From Olivibacter sitiensis DSM 17696 (lineage in GTDB: Bacteria; Bacteroidota; Bacteroidia; Sphingobacteriales; Sphingobacteriaceae): a stretch of 64,000 nucleotides of DNA. The notes under the pieces are model-generated. The model searched no databases, was not told the DNA's origin, and was given only the letters and a program-made list of their open reading frames with translations. Position numbers and translations under genes: made by a program. Location of the stretch: contig NZ_ATZA01000017.1 in NCBI RefSeq assembly GCF_000427965.1, forward strand, positions 23,135-87,134, in the 5' to 3' direction. Of this stretch, positions 1-9,779 are shown piece by piece. How positions within the stretch are numbered: the stretch's first letter is position 1; every line of letters starts with the position of its first letter.

Positions 1-1428
1 CTTCAAATCGTTGAAGCGAAAACCTTCCAAGGCCAGCTCCACTTGTCTTTCTCTTCTGATCTCCAATAGTACGGGGTCTGATACATTAGGGAAGAATGTT
101 TGTTGCAAATAGGTATCTGCTGTTGTAGGCAGATTATTAAGACCACCCGTTATACCCGATCTAGCCCTTAGAGCACCTATGGAAGCACTCCAATCGGCAT
201 CCGTCAAAGTTCCCAGTTCGGCCTTGGCTTCGGCAAAATTGAGCAATACCTCGGCATAGCGCATCAAAGGCAGGGCATTGGTATTGAGGCCAGAATTGTC
301 ATACTGGGGATCATCCAAAGCATATTTAATGGGCTGATAGCCCGTATAGGTATGGCTGGCGAAGTTGGGCACCGTAGTCACGCCATTTCGCTGGTATCCA
401 GGTGTACGTATCAACTGGGCCAAGCGATGATCGCGTGCCTGGCATTCTTCGTAAAATGTTTCCGTGTTATAGCTCGACCTATCGGTATAAGGCGTGCCAT
501 CGATATTGAGGATGGTATTGATAAAAGGCCTTACCAAGCTGTAGCGGGGGCCATAAGTGGCCGATGTCCACCACCAATTGGCGTCGCCCAAAACCGCCAG
601 GTCCTTGCTGGCCGCCACGGCCAGCATCACTTCCGTGGTGACGGGAGCATCGCTCACAAAGAGCTGCCTTTGTGACAATTCAACCCCTTGACCGGTATAC
701 AGGGAATACGGGCCATTCGCCATCAGCTCGGTAGCAGCGTCCACTACGTGCTGGTAAAAGGTATTGGCCGTGCCCTGTAGTCCCAGTTCATCGTGGTACT
801 TCCTAAACGATGCCTCAAAAAGTGCCACACGCGTTTTCAGACCGAGGGCAGTCCACTTGTTAATGAGTGTACCATCCGTGCCGTTGTCGGTAATATTGGC
901 GTAGGCAAAGTCTAGGTCCTCCATGACGCGGTCCATAATCACTGTGCGCGAGTCGCGACCGGCAAACAAAACATCCGTATCCTCTATGCCCAAGGCCTGA
1001 TCCACCCAGGGCACATCGCCAAAGCGTACAATCTTTTCGTAATAAAAATAGGCCCTGAAAAAACGAGCTATGCCCAAGAAGTTGTTTCTTGTTGTTTCAC
1101 TTACCTGTGAGTTAGCGCAATTTTCTATAAAATGGTTGATATTACGCAACTGGGACCAGTCCCATCCGCTACTGGTCTCTGCGGTAAAAGCGCCATCGCG
1201 TATAAAGGTGTTTAAACTGTTGACAGCACCATAATCAGCCATGGCATCCAGTTGGTAGGCGTTGCTCACGGAAGGCAACGCATTGTAAAAGGAATAGCTA
1301 TATGTGCGTAATCCACTCTCCGTACCGAAAATATCCTCTGGCGTAGCAGTGGCCTTTGGCAGCTCATTGAGTTCGCATGAAGATAACGAAAACACAAGTA
1401 ACGCCATAAAATACCCTATCTTTTTCAT
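1..1428 (-). CDS. SusD/RagB-family nutrient-binding lipoprotein (3' end beyond window)
   Basis: Surface lipoprotein that caps a SusC channel and binds glycan or peptide ligands. The frame is open from an ATG at 1426-1428 to base 1, so about 476 residues are present and the C-terminus lies outside. The N-terminus has a lipoprotein signal ending SLSSC. Family hallmarks seen are a helix with FFRAYFYYEKIVRFGDVPWV, a later LLNFAEAKAELG helix, and RRERQVELALEGFRFNDLK at the truncated end. It lies 12 bases downstream of the SusC gene, so the two are surely co-transcribed. The ligand cannot be told from sequence. Confidence 0.95.
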   Translation of the reverse strand, partial: MKKIGYFMALLVFSLSSCELNELPKATATPEDIFGTESGLRTYSYSFYNALPSVSNAYQLDAMADYGAVNSLNTFIRDGAFTAETSSGWDWSQLRNINHFIENCANSQVSETTRNNFLGIARFFRAYFYYEKIVRFGDVPWVDQALGIEDTDVLFAGRDSRTVIMDRVMEDLDFAYANITDNGTDGTLINKWTALGLKTRVALFEASFRKYHDELGLQGTANTFYQHVVDAATELMANGPYSLYTGQGVELSQRQLFVSDAPVTTEVMLAVAASKDLAVLGDANWWWTSATYGPRYSLVRPFINTILNIDGTPYTDRSSYNTETFYEECQARDHRLAQLIRTPGYQRNGVTTVPNFASHTYTGYQPIKYALDDPQYDNSGLNTNALPLMRYAEVLLNFAEAKAELGTLTDADWSASIGALRARSGITGGLNNLPTTADTYLQQTFFPNVSDPVLLEIRRERQVELALEGFRFNDLK

Positions 1429-1440
1429 TTATTGTTGCAT

Positions 1441-4400
1441 TTAAAAGTTTAACATAAGATTGAAACTGACACTTCGCATGGTAGGATAATTGAAACCTTG
1501 CCCCGAACCAGTACCTATATCAGGATCCGAAGAACCGATATTGGCTACATCGATGTCTCGCGTATGCTTGTACAAGGGCGACCAGGTCCAGAGATTTTCG
1601 CCCGTAAGCCCCACCCTGATGTTCTGCATACCGAACTTGGAGACAAATCGCTGCGGCAGGTTATAACCAACTTGAAGGTTCCTCAACCGGATATAGGCCA
1701 CGTTTTGCAAATAACGTGTCTGTACGGTTTCCTTAAAGGAGGTGTTGTACCCCGCGTATCTTGGAAGATAGGCATCCCGATTGTCTTCTGTCCAGTAATT
1801 ATCCAAATGCCAAGTAGGCAAATTATTATATGGACGGTTATATTGTCCCCAGAAAATAGCTTCATTGCCAGGGTACCAGTCCTGCTTGCCTACACCTTGA
1901 AAAAACGCGCTTAGGAAAAATCCACTGTAGCTGGCATTCAAATTGAAGTTATAGATGTAGCGAGGGTCTGAATTGCCAATGATGGTTTTATCGCCATGAT
2001 CGGACAGGGTATTAGCCCCATAATCTATCACGCCGTTGCCATCCAGATCGGCAAACCGAATATCTCCCGGATATACTTGCCCGGAGTTGGATGATTTGAT
2101 CAATGTTTGTGACGGTGCACCATCGATTTCTTCCTGAGACTGGAACAGCCCTTGCGTCACATAGCCCCATATCTCGCCCACGCGTTGGCCAGCGTAGTAG
2201 TCTGTCAGAACGCCCGTACTGTTATTATATTTGTCTATGGTAGAACGGTAATCGGCCAAGCCTACCTTCACGCCAAAACCAAAGGGCTTGCCGTTCAAAT
2301 CAAAACGATCATTGTACGAAAGCGAAATTTCAAAGCCTTTGGTAGTCATATCGGCGTAGTTTCCTTTGGGAGAAGCTGCGCCGAAGACATCCGGAAGCGT
2401 TTGCCCCACGGTGTACATATCCAACGTCTTACGCGTGTACAAATCACCAGTGAAGGTCAGCTTGTTATTCAAAGCCGAGATATCCAAACCGATGTTGGCC
2501 GTACGTGCTGTTTCCCAGGTAAGATTGTCCGGAATAACGGCCGGGGCGCTGGTCAAGGGATTTCGCTGTCCATTTAGAACCCGCCCGGAAGTGGAAATGG
2601 AATAGGTATCCAGGAAGGTGTAAGGATCTATATTTCCGTTACCGAGTGATCCGTAAGATGCCCTTATTTTCAAATCGGAAATGGCATTCGGACTGACGTT
2701 CCAGAAAGACTCCTGCGAGATACGCCACCCCAAAGAGGCCGAAGGAAAAAATGCCCACTGCTCGTTGGTAGGAAACTTGGAAGAGCCATCGTAACGTCCG
2801 TTCAGCTCAAACAAATAACGATCTTTATAGATGTAATTTGCGCGGAAAAACACACCCGCAATTCGGTACTTGTTGTATCCCGCTGTAGCGGTGACAGATT
2901 CACCCAATGCCAAGTTGATATTTTCGGTATTTTCCGTAAGCAATCCGTTCTTTGTAATATAGGTGGAGTTATAAGTCCTTTGCTCGTAATTGTACCCTAT
3001 CAAACCTTTAAAATAATGATCCTCCTTAAAGGTCTTTTCGTAGTCGGCATACAGATTGGCAAAGAGATACCTATATTTTTGAGACACTTCGTAGATGTTG
3101 TCGTTCAAGGATGTCTCCAACATAAGGATTTCACCTTCGTTGATGCTATACGGTACGGGGACCCTTATCCTTGTAGAGGAGAAATCGCGATTCCTAAAGG
3201 TCAAATCGCCACGCACATGAAAGGCATTGTCGAAAAACCTGGTTTCAAATGAAGAGGTATTCCTCAAGTTGGCATTTTCGGAGTCAACCCCATTCTTGCC
3301 ATAGATGAAATCGCCTACGGTATAAGCTGCTGAATAAGAGAAAGAGCCATCTGGATTAAATATCGGTGAGGAAGGGTGTCCTTCATCGGCTATATTCCGC
3401 CAGATATTTCCTCCTTCGCCAGCTGTCTGCGGATCGTGGTATTTGATGGACGAATAATCCATGTTATTGTTTAGGGTAAGCCAATCCGTGACCTGCAAGC
3501 CACCCTTGGCGCGCATATTATAGCTCTTGTATTGATCTGTATTGTAGCGGTAAATACCTCCATAGTCGTAAAGGCGGCCCGAAAGATAAAAATCCGCCTT
3601 ATCCGTGGTACCACTTACGGAAAGGTTGTGATCCTGTGCCCATGCCTGGTCTTTCAGCAATACCTTATAGTAGTCTTCGTTGCCATAGTACACATATTCC
3701 CCATTTTCATTTACCGTAATTTCCTCGGTTATACCCTGTTCTTTGCGCCTTCTGAATTCTTCCAGCCAATCCAGGGTAAACATTTGGGTCTTGTTTAACC
3801 TAGCAGGAACGGAAGAATAGTTATTCCAAGCATTATAGGCTTCATAAAAACGTTCAGCATACGTGTAACCATCCGTTACAAAATCGGGTCTTGTACTCTG
3901 TTTCTGCAAGGAAGTATTACCAGAGTAGGTAAAAGAGGTTTTCCCCTGTGCCGCTTTCTTGGTGGTAATCAATATCACACCGAAAGTTCCCCTGGAACCA
4001 TATACGGCAGCCGAAGATGCATCTTTCAGCACGGAGACCGATTCAATATCACTTGGATTGAGCGCTCCCGGATCGCCCTCCACCCCATCTATCAAAACCA
4101 GGGCACTGCCTCCCTGACCGATGGAAGTAGTTCCGCGAACATTATAGCTCGGGTTGCGCGTAGGCTTGCCATCGGCAAGGTCGATATTCAGGTTGGGTAC
4201 TACGCCAGCGAGCATCTGCGTGGCATTAGCAGCCACACGCCCTTCAAACACCTCGGGCCCCACTTGGTCTACCGCTCCAGTCAAGTTGACCTTCTTCTGT
4301 GTGCCGTATCCCACGACGACCACCTCACTCAATGTGCCCAAAGCTTCTTTCAGCGCAATATGAACCGTAGTGCTTTGCGCCTCCTCGACCGAAACGTTTG

Positions 4401-4956
4401 ATTTGCGTTGCATCTCGAAAGAAACATAGCTTACTTCTATGGTATATATCCCTTTGGGAAGCGACAAGCTATATGCTCCATCCTGATCCGTACTTGTCGT
4501 GCGATTGAGCTCCACCACCTTTACGCTGGCACCTATCAAAGGGGCTCCCTTTTCGTCGGTAACAGTTCCTTCCAGACGCCCCGATTGCTGCGGTGGGTGA
4601 TAGGTCACAATAATGTTTTTTCCCTCCTGCTCGTAAGTTGTAAATGTGTTTTGAGCTATTTTCTTCAATATGTCGTATAAACTTCCCTCCATTCGGACTG
4701 ATATCCGTTGGTTTTCGGGTATGGTATTGTCACTGTATACAAAACGGTAATCGCATTTTCCTTCGATATCCTTAAACACCTGTTTCAGTGTCTTATCTTG
4801 GATGTTTACCTTGATAGTCGTTGCATGAAGTGACTGTGCTTCCAAGGAATGGGCTTGAATAATGGTGAAGCCGAGCATTATACACCCTAGGATGAGCGAA
4901 CTGTATTTCATGGTCATAAAAATGTAGTTGTAAAGAAACGGTACATTCTTTTTCAT
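1441..4956 (-). CDS. SusC/RagA-family TonB-linked outer-membrane transporter with STN domain
   Basis: TonB-dependent channel for large ligands, 1171 residues from the chosen ATG at 4956. An in-frame ATG at 5040 adds 28 residues without signal-peptide character and is rejected. Order: signal sequence, STN (secretin/TonB N-terminal) domain about residues 45-115, carboxypeptidase-regulatory-like domain about 122-200 (begins LEGTVTDEKGAPLIGASV), TonB-box-like EVVVVGYGTQ, plug, then a large beta-barrel ending in a terminal Phe (NLMLNF). STN domains contact FecR anti-sigma factors, and the FecR/sigma pair lies just upstream. It pairs with the SusD at 1-1428. Confidence 0.96.
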   Translation of the reverse strand: MKKNVPFLYNYIFMTMKYSSLILGCIMLGFTIIQAHSLEAQSLHATTIKVNIQDKTLKQVFKDIEGKCDYRFVYSDNTIPENQRISVRMEGSLYDILKKIAQNTFTTYEQEGKNIIVTYHPPQQSGRLEGTVTDEKGAPLIGASVKVVELNRTTSTDQDGAYSLSLPKGIYTIEVSYVSFEMQRKSNVSVEEAQSTTVHIALKEALGTLSEVVVVGYGTQKKVNLTGAVDQVGPEVFEGRVAANATQMLAGVVPNLNIDLADGKPTRNPSYNVRGTTSIGQGGSALVLIDGVEGDPGALNPSDIESVSVLKDASSAAVYGSRGTFGVILITTKKAAQGKTSFTYSGNTSLQKQSTRPDFVTDGYTYAERFYEAYNAWNNYSSVPARLNKTQMFTLDWLEEFRRRKEQGITEEITVNENGEYVYYGNEDYYKVLLKDQAWAQDHNLSVSGTTDKADFYLSGRLYDYGGIYRYNTDQYKSYNMRAKGGLQVTDWLTLNNNMDYSSIKYHDPQTAGEGGNIWRNIADEGHPSSPIFNPDGSFSYSAAYTVGDFIYGKNGVDSENANLRNTSSFETRFFDNAFHVRGDLTFRNRDFSSTRIRVPVPYSINEGEILMLETSLNDNIYEVSQKYRYLFANLYADYEKTFKEDHYFKGLIGYNYEQRTYNSTYITKNGLLTENTENINLALGESVTATAGYNKYRIAGVFFRANYIYKDRYLFELNGRYDGSSKFPTNEQWAFFPSASLGWRISQESFWNVSPNAISDLKIRASYGSLGNGNIDPYTFLDTYSISTSGRVLNGQRNPLTSAPAVIPDNLTWETARTANIGLDISALNNKLTFTGDLYTRKTLDMYTVGQTLPDVFGAASPKGNYADMTTKGFEISLSYNDRFDLNGKPFGFGVKVGLADYRSTIDKYNNSTGVLTDYYAGQRVGEIWGYVTQGLFQSQEEIDGAPSQTLIKSSNSGQVYPGDIRFADLDGNGVIDYGANTLSDHGDKTIIGNSDPRYIYNFNLNASYSGFFLSAFFQGVGKQDWYPGNEAIFWGQYNRPYNNLPTWHLDNYWTEDNRDAYLPRYAGYNTSFKETVQTRYLQNVAYIRLRNLQVGYNLPQRFVSKFGMQNIRVGLTGENLWTWSPLYKHTRDIDVANIGSSDPDIGTGSGQGFNYPTMRSVSFNLMLNF

Positions 4957-5149
4957 TATTTTTGAACGTTTTTGATGAGTTGAACAATCACTTGTTAAAA
5001 CCATGATGCCTACTAAGTTGTCCAGACCGCGTGGCATCAAAACTTTTGGGGGCTTTTGGCACTATGCCGAAGGCCCTTTTCGCTGATTATTGACGCTATG
5101 TTTTCTTCATTTTGATATGCTTTATTTTTTTACCCCTATTTTGAATAAA

Positions 5150-6157
5150 CTATTCTATATAAATATTCTTTCCTTCTATGCGATATGAAAAATGATGGCC
5201 TTTTTTGAGCAAATCCAGCACCCTATTGACGGATAGATTATCAAAAGAGCCAGTAAACCGAAAGCTTTTTGTCTTGCTGTCAGAAAAATGCACCTTCACA
5301 TCGTACCACCGCTCCAAGATAAGGGCCACTTGACCAAACGACTTGGAGTCAAAGGCCAATACTTCATTGCGCCAAATACCCCAAGCATCCAACTTTCCAA
5401 TGGTGCGGACAGCTATTTTGCCTGCTGCTTTGTGGTATATCATTTTCTGCCCTGGCTTCAAAGTAGCAAATAGCGACTCATCACTTACCGATTCATCGAG
5501 CTTTCCCACCCTTAAAGCTCCCGACTCCAATGCCACTGCCACCTCACTGTCCTCTTCAAATGCCCTGAAATTAAACGAGGTACCCAATACGTGTGCGTAT
5601 ATCCCCTGCCCTTCTACTATAAAAGGCAGGTTCTTATCGGTTGACACCTCAAAATAGGCCTCGCCTGTCAGCTTTACTTTCCGATTCTTGCGACTGAAAT
5701 CATCGGTATATTCCAGTGTGCTCCCCGCATTGAGGAATATGATAGTACCATCGGCCATGCGGAGTGTTTTCTTCTGTCCATAGGCCGTATGAACCTCATG
5801 GCGCGCAGGCACGTTTGCAACTTCCGGTACTTCCTTTGATCCTTGTTGCCAAAAAAAAGGGATGAGGAGACATAGCAGCAGGAAGCAGGCAACAGATAGC
5901 CAAGGCCATGTATAGGTATTGCGCTTCGGTTTGGGGTGCACCTTTTCCAGTACCCTTTCGATACGAAGCCTGCTTTGCTCGTCACTGGATTTACCTTTAT
6001 CATATTCGGTATTTTCCCATTCTTGCAAAAACCGTTTCTCCAGTTCCGTACGGTTATCTGGACTATCCATAAGCAAATGGAGCTCTTTCTTTTCGGCATC
6101 GCTCAGATTTCCTTCCAGGTACTTTCCAACGAGTTCGCTCAGTCTTGATGTTTTCAT
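5150..6157 (-). CDS. FecR-family anti-sigma factor
   Basis: Inner-membrane regulator that holds the ECF sigma factor until the STN domain of the partner SusC signals ligand. It has 335 residues. The start is the ATG at 6157; an in-frame GTG one codon upstream is less likely. The N-terminal cytoplasmic helical part (about 1-80) is followed by one membrane helix near residues 83-104, then a periplasmic FecR region (AYGQKKTLRMADGTIIFLNA) and a DUF4974-like C-terminus (SFGQVALILERWYDVKVHFS). It sits between the sigma gene and SusC, the standard order. The 112-base gap to the sigma gene carries repeated TTAACC motifs. Confidence 0.94.
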   Translation of the reverse strand: MKTSRLSELVGKYLEGNLSDAEKKELHLLMDSPDNRTELEKRFLQEWENTEYDKGKSSDEQSRLRIERVLEKVHPKPKRNTYTWPWLSVACFLLLCLLIPFFWQQGSKEVPEVANVPARHEVHTAYGQKKTLRMADGTIIFLNAGSTLEYTDDFSRKNRKVKLTGEAYFEVSTDKNLPFIVEGQGIYAHVLGTSFNFRAFEEDSEVAVALESGALRVGKLDESVSDESLFATLKPGQKMIYHKAAGKIAVRTIGKLDAWGIWRNEVLAFDSKSFGQVALILERWYDVKVHFSDSKTKSFRFTGSFDNLSVNRVLDLLKKGHHFSYRIEGKNIYIE

Positions 6158-6211
6158 CACCTATATGACCGAGCAGGTCTCGCCCACGGGCTATCCGATC
6201 GAATGAACATT

Positions 6212-6257
6212 AGGTTAATATTGGGTTAAGAAAAGGTTAAGCGCCAAATAGGGTTAA
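6212..6257 (-). repeat. phased TTAACC repeats between sigma and fecR genes
   Basis: Four copies of GGTTAA on the plus strand (TTAACC in the direction of transcription) start at 6213, 6224, 6235 and 6252. The first three are exactly 11 bases apart, about one helical turn. They occupy the sigma-fecR intergenic region. A further GGTTAA lies at 6975-6980 in the divergent promoter region. An operator or internal promoter element is possible, but no known binding site is recognised. Confidence 0.4.
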
Positions 6258-6269
6258 TGGAGCTGTGTA

Positions 6270-6854
6270 TTACAAAAATAGCATGATAATGAAGGCGTAG
6301 GCATGTTCGGAAAGCATTTTCCTCAGCATGGCGTAAGATTTCTTTAGCTGGTTCTTCACGGTATGGGTCGAAATGTTCAGCGAAGCCCCTATTTCATCAT
6401 TGGTGAGCCCCTGTTCTTTCTTTAGTAGAAAAACCTCCTTGCAACGTGGGGGCAAGTGTTCCACGTAAACGCCCACCAGTCGCTGCAAGTCCTTCTGCAT
6501 AATCACCTCATCGCCATCTTCATGCCACTCATGTTCTTGCGCGTAGTGCGCCTCCCGGATTTGACGAGCCAAGGATTCCTGCAAACTGTTCAACGCTCTG
6601 TTCTTGCTGGTGGTGTATAACCATGCCGACATAGACTCAACGTCTTGCATCTTTTCCTTTTGCTCCCATATCTTGACGAATATGTCTTGCGTTATCTCCT
6701 CCGCCAGCTGTTCATTTTTCACCCACCGAAGAATGAAGTGATATACCTTCGCTTCGTATTTCTCCATCAACTCCTCAAGCGCTCGGACATCGCCAGCGGC
6801 TAATTTCGTCAACAATAATTTATCCGAATGACTTCTCCCCGTTACGACATACAT
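6270..6854 (-). CDS. RNA polymerase ECF-type sigma-70 factor
   Basis: Extracytoplasmic-function sigma factor of 194 residues, a usual length. Region 2 is seen at about 25-90 (YHFILRWVKNEQLAEEITQD, then IFVKIWEQ), and region 4 at about 125-180 with LPPRCKEVFLLKKEQGLTND followed by the helix-turn-helix part ISTHTVKNQLKKSYAMLRKM. It precedes fecR and an STN-type susC, so it is expected to direct transcription of the downstream susCD operon when released. The start at 6854 is the first ATG. The C-terminus is hydrophobic (AYAFIIMLFL), a feature seen in many Bacteroidetes members of this group. Confidence 0.94.
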   Translation of the reverse strand: MYVVTGRSHSDKLLLTKLAAGDVRALEELMEKYEAKVYHFILRWVKNEQLAEEITQDIFVKIWEQKEKMQDVESMSAWLYTTSKNRALNSLQESLARQIREAHYAQEHEWHEDGDEVIMQKDLQRLVGVYVEHLPPRCKEVFLLKKEQGLTNDEIGASLNISTHTVKNQLKKSYAMLRKMLSEHAYAFIIMLFL

Positions 6855-6991
6855 AAGGCCTTGCTATTGCTCCGCACAAATCTACGAAGTCAATATTACC
6901 TCAATGTTACGAATGAAAAATGGCTGCGTCCATATTCATATCAATCTGGTTACATAAAGTCAGATTTAACATAGGGTTAACAGCGCAAAGC

Positions 6992-6999
6992 TAACTTTG
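6992..6999 (+). promoter_or_regulatory. candidate Bacteroidetes -7 promoter element
   Basis: TAACTTTG fits the Bacteroidetes -7 consensus TAnnTTTG and lies 30 bases before the ATG of the phosphodiesterase gene. No clear TTG/TTTG -33 element is seen at the expected distance, so this is a tentative call. Confidence 0.4.
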
Positions 7000-7029
7000 C
7001 AGAGATTAGTAGTATAAACTAAATTCAAC

Positions 7030-8331
7030 ATGAAAAAAATTGCGTCCTTACTCTTATTGTGCCTGTGGATATTTAATGTAAACGCGCAGGAACAGAAACA
7101 TGTCATCCTAGTGACCATTGATGGTTTTCGCCCGGATTTTTACCTGGAAGACAAATGGAATACGCCCCACCTAAAAGAAATACTCAAAGAAGGCGTCCAT
7201 GCATATGGGGTCAACAGCGTATTTCCTTCGGTAACCTATCCATCACACACCACGATAGTCACCGGCGTGCAGCCTGCCGAGCATGGTATCACCTCCAATG
7301 CCGTCTTTGAACCCGATAGTAGTACGGGAAAGATATACTGGAATTTCAACGAGATCACCTCACCCACCATTTGGGGAGCGGCAAAGGAAAAGGGCATGAC
7401 GGTAGCCTCCATGTTATGGCCAGTGTCGGCTGAAGCGCCAGCAATAGATATCAACATTTCGGATATCGGAAGCATGGGCGAGGCAGTGCGTGACAAATAT
7501 GCCACACCTCAGGGAATTACCGATAGCATCAAAGGATTGCTTTTTCCAAATGATAAGGTCAAATGGGGAGAAGACGAGTATAATGCCCCCGCCTCTGCCT
7601 GGGTAATACGTCAGTACAAACCCCAGCTCATGACCATACACCTCATTTCGGTAGACCATGCAGAACATACCGTGGGGCGTGAAGGTCAGATGGTAGCCGA
7701 CGCGATACATGAAGCCGACAAGGGTATAGGATTGATTCGCGAGGCAATCAGGGAGGCAGGCATGGCAGACAACACCCTGCTCATCGTCACGGGCGATCAC
7801 GGTTTCTACGACGTTACCCATCAGGTGAATCCCAATGTATGGCTGGCAAAGGCTGGATTGCTCAACCCAGAGAAACAGGACGACTGGAAAGCACGCTTTT
7901 TTCCAGTAGGCGGCTCGGCCTTCCTCTTTCTACGCGACGAGCAGGACAAAAAGACCAAACAACAAGTATTAAACCTCTTGAAATCCCTTCCTAATGAAGA
8001 GAAAGGCTATTTCAGGATCATAGACGAAAAGCAAATGAAGAAAATCGGAGCCAATCCCCATGCGGCCTTTGGTCTTTCGGGACTGGAAGGTGCGGCCTTT
8101 GGCAATGCCTCCACGGGCGATGCCATTCGCGAAGGCAAGGGGGGCACCCACGGCTATTTCCCCGATACACGCAACATACAGACTGGTTTTCTGGCCGTCG
8201 CTCCCAATATAAAGAAAGGTGTGGAGATTAGGGATATGGACTTGAGAGATGTGACCGTGTTTGTAAAAGAATACCTGGACCTCCATCTACCATCAGCCAA
8301 AGGCAGGTCGTCCAAGAAATATTTTGAATAG
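7030..8331 (+). CDS. secreted type I phosphodiesterase/nucleotide pyrophosphatase (ectonucleotide family)
   Basis: Alkaline-phosphatase-superfamily enzyme of 433 residues that hydrolyses phosphodiester or pyrophosphate bonds of nucleotides or related compounds, probably in the periplasm. A signal peptide (about 1-19, ending NVNAQ) is clear. Metal and nucleophile motifs follow: VTIDGFRPDF near residue 30, the nucleophile loop FPSVTYPSHTT with a catalytic Thr near residue 70, SVDHAEHTVG with metal ligands near 215, TGDHGF near 255, and GTHGYFPD near 373. It is divergent from the sigma/FecR/SusCD set, so scavenging of a phosphorylated nutrient is conceivable, but the substrate is not shown. A bidirectional terminator follows. 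Confidence 0.93.
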   Translation: MKKIASLLLLCLWIFNVNAQEQKHVILVTIDGFRPDFYLEDKWNTPHLKEILKEGVHAYGVNSVFPSVTYPSHTTIVTGVQPAEHGITSNAVFEPDSSTGKIYWNFNEITSPTIWGAAKEKGMTVASMLWPVSAEAPAIDINISDIGSMGEAVRDKYATPQGITDSIKGLLFPNDKVKWGEDEYNAPASAWVIRQYKPQLMTIHLISVDHAEHTVGREGQMVADAIHEADKGIGLIREAIREAGMADNTLLIVTGDHGFYDVTHQVNPNVWLAKAGLLNPEKQDDWKARFFPVGGSAFLFLRDEQDKKTKQQVLNLLKSLPNEEKGYFRIIDEKQMKKIGANPHAAFGLSGLEGAAFGNASTGDAIREGKGGTHGYFPDTRNIQTGFLAVAPNIKKGVEIRDMDLRDVTVFVKEYLDLHLPSAKGRSSKKYFE

Positions 8332-8357
8332 CTTCCATCACCTTCTTTTTGATTAAG

Positions 8358-8406
8358 AACTTCACCAAAGTCGCACGCCAGGCAGCGGCGCAGTGGTGAA
8401 GTTTTC
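8358..8406. terminator. bidirectional terminator between convergent genes
   Basis: A perfect 10-bp inverted repeat AACTTCACCA (8358-8367) / TGGTGAAGTT (8394-8403) lies between the convergent phosphodiesterase and metallophosphoesterase genes, with short T-rich runs on either side. It probably serves both genes. Confidence 0.7.
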
Positions 8407-8410
8407 TTAC

Positions 8411-9607
8411 TTAATAGAACTTCAACATGCGTGGTTGGCCCATTCGCAAAGGCATCACAAACCGTTCGAACAGAGTGGCCGATACCGTATCGTCCTCTGC
8501 AGCTTCTGGCGCTATGGTATAATAGGCACCAGTCAGGAACAAGCCATTCTTACCTTTTTCTAGTGTCAGGTTCATAAAGCCATAGCGATCGTCACAGTAA
8601 TTCTCGAGATGCACCGTCTCGAGAACAGGCCAATGGCTCGACACGGCAGGATCGTCCTGCATAGCTACCGAATGCAAGCCATCATAGCCCCCGGCACCAG
8701 CTACGATATAGGGCACCACTGTTCCATCCTCATATCTTTTGGAAAATCGTTGGTAATTGTGTACATGGCCGCTAAGCACCAAGTCAGGCTTCACCCCGGT
8801 ACGCTCAAAGGCCCGCTCCAGCATCACGATCATCTCTGCACTTGATCCGTGATTGGTATCGGCCGAATACGGTGCATGGTGCAGGCACACGATCAGTGCC
8901 TTGCTCTCCCGCTCGGCCTGGCACCACAGCAGTTCCTGCTCGAACCACTCCTCCTGTTCTTTAGATATCCAACCATATTTGGTAACATTGGGGTAAAGCC
9001 CAATGAAATTCGCCAATGGTGTCTCCAATGTCCAATAGACATTCGGCTGGATCATGCTCTTGCGCCTGCTTCCGCCCGAAAAGGAGATATCACGCCTTTC
9101 GGAATCGCAAAAAACATCCATAAAAGCATCCAAACTCTGGTACATAACATCGCTATCGGGGTTGATATCTGCATCGTGATTACCCGCAAGGGCGAAAATA
9201 GCGCCCGGATAATGCTCATAGGGCCGAAAAAACTGCCTAGCATATTCGCTCGCTTCTCCATGGTCGTACACGATGTCGCCCAAGTGGTATAGAAATGCGC
9301 TCTGGTCAGCCTGAACCTGTTTGGATATCTCGCGCGACACAATAGACTGAAAACGGGACGGCCTAAGACTTCCCGTATCGCCAATAACGTGAAAAACCAT
9401 CCGCTCGGCCATATCAATCCCAGCACGTGGCAATATACGTTCGATGGGCAGGTGGTATGGCCAGTTACCAACAGGCTGTGGCTCAAATTGCAAACGATGC
9501 GAATCGTCTATCTTTTGGTTCAAGAAAATAGGCTTTCTATATTTATTTCCCATAACGAAGCAGGAATGCTTTTGTGCATTCTTGGCATAAAGGTAAGGTA
9601 CCATCAT
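8411..9607 (-). CDS. calcineurin-like metallophosphoesterase
   Basis: Predicted two-metal phosphoesterase of up to 398 residues without a signal peptide. The five usual metal-binding blocks are visible: VIGDTGS (about 73), HLGDIVYDHG (about 106), LAGNHDAD (about 136), VCLHHAPYSAD (about 240) and LSGHVHNYQRF (about 278). The middle resembles purple-acid-phosphatase-like enzymes. The start is uncertain: ATGs at 9607 and 9604 give an N-terminal tail, while the ATG at 9553 (MGNKYRKP) gives a more compact protein. It is convergent with the phosphodiesterase gene and divergent from the acyltransferase gene. The substrate is unknown. Confidence 0.88.
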   Translation of the reverse strand: MMVPYLYAKNAQKHSCFVMGNKYRKPIFLNQKIDDSHRLQFEPQPVGNWPYHLPIERILPRAGIDMAERMVFHVIGDTGSLRPSRFQSIVSREISKQVQADQSAFLYHLGDIVYDHGEASEYARQFFRPYEHYPGAIFALAGNHDADINPDSDVMYQSLDAFMDVFCDSERRDISFSGGSRRKSMIQPNVYWTLETPLANFIGLYPNVTKYGWISKEQEEWFEQELLWCQAERESKALIVCLHHAPYSADTNHGSSAEMIVMLERAFERTGVKPDLVLSGHVHNYQRFSKRYEDGTVVPYIVAGAGGYDGLHSVAMQDDPAVSSHWPVLETVHLENYCDDRYGFMNLTLEKGKNGLFLTGAYYTIAPEAAEDDTVSATLFERFVMPLRMGQPRMLKFY

Positions 9608-9779
9608 TAACTTGATGTTAAATTGTCCTTATGTTATAGTTCATGACGATAAGGTGATATTCGGGTCCAAATAGTAGCAACAAATAGCATAACGATTGCC
9701 ACACAATAACTTAACTTTCTGGTAATAAACAAACTATATTTTTGTATAGGGAGTACTTCATCACCCCTGCACCAAAGCG

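Noticed and set aside
1498..1914. 138-residue plus-strand frame inside the first susC
   Set aside because: Shadow of the SusC barrel coding sequence; Cys/His-poor random-like composition and no recognisable family.
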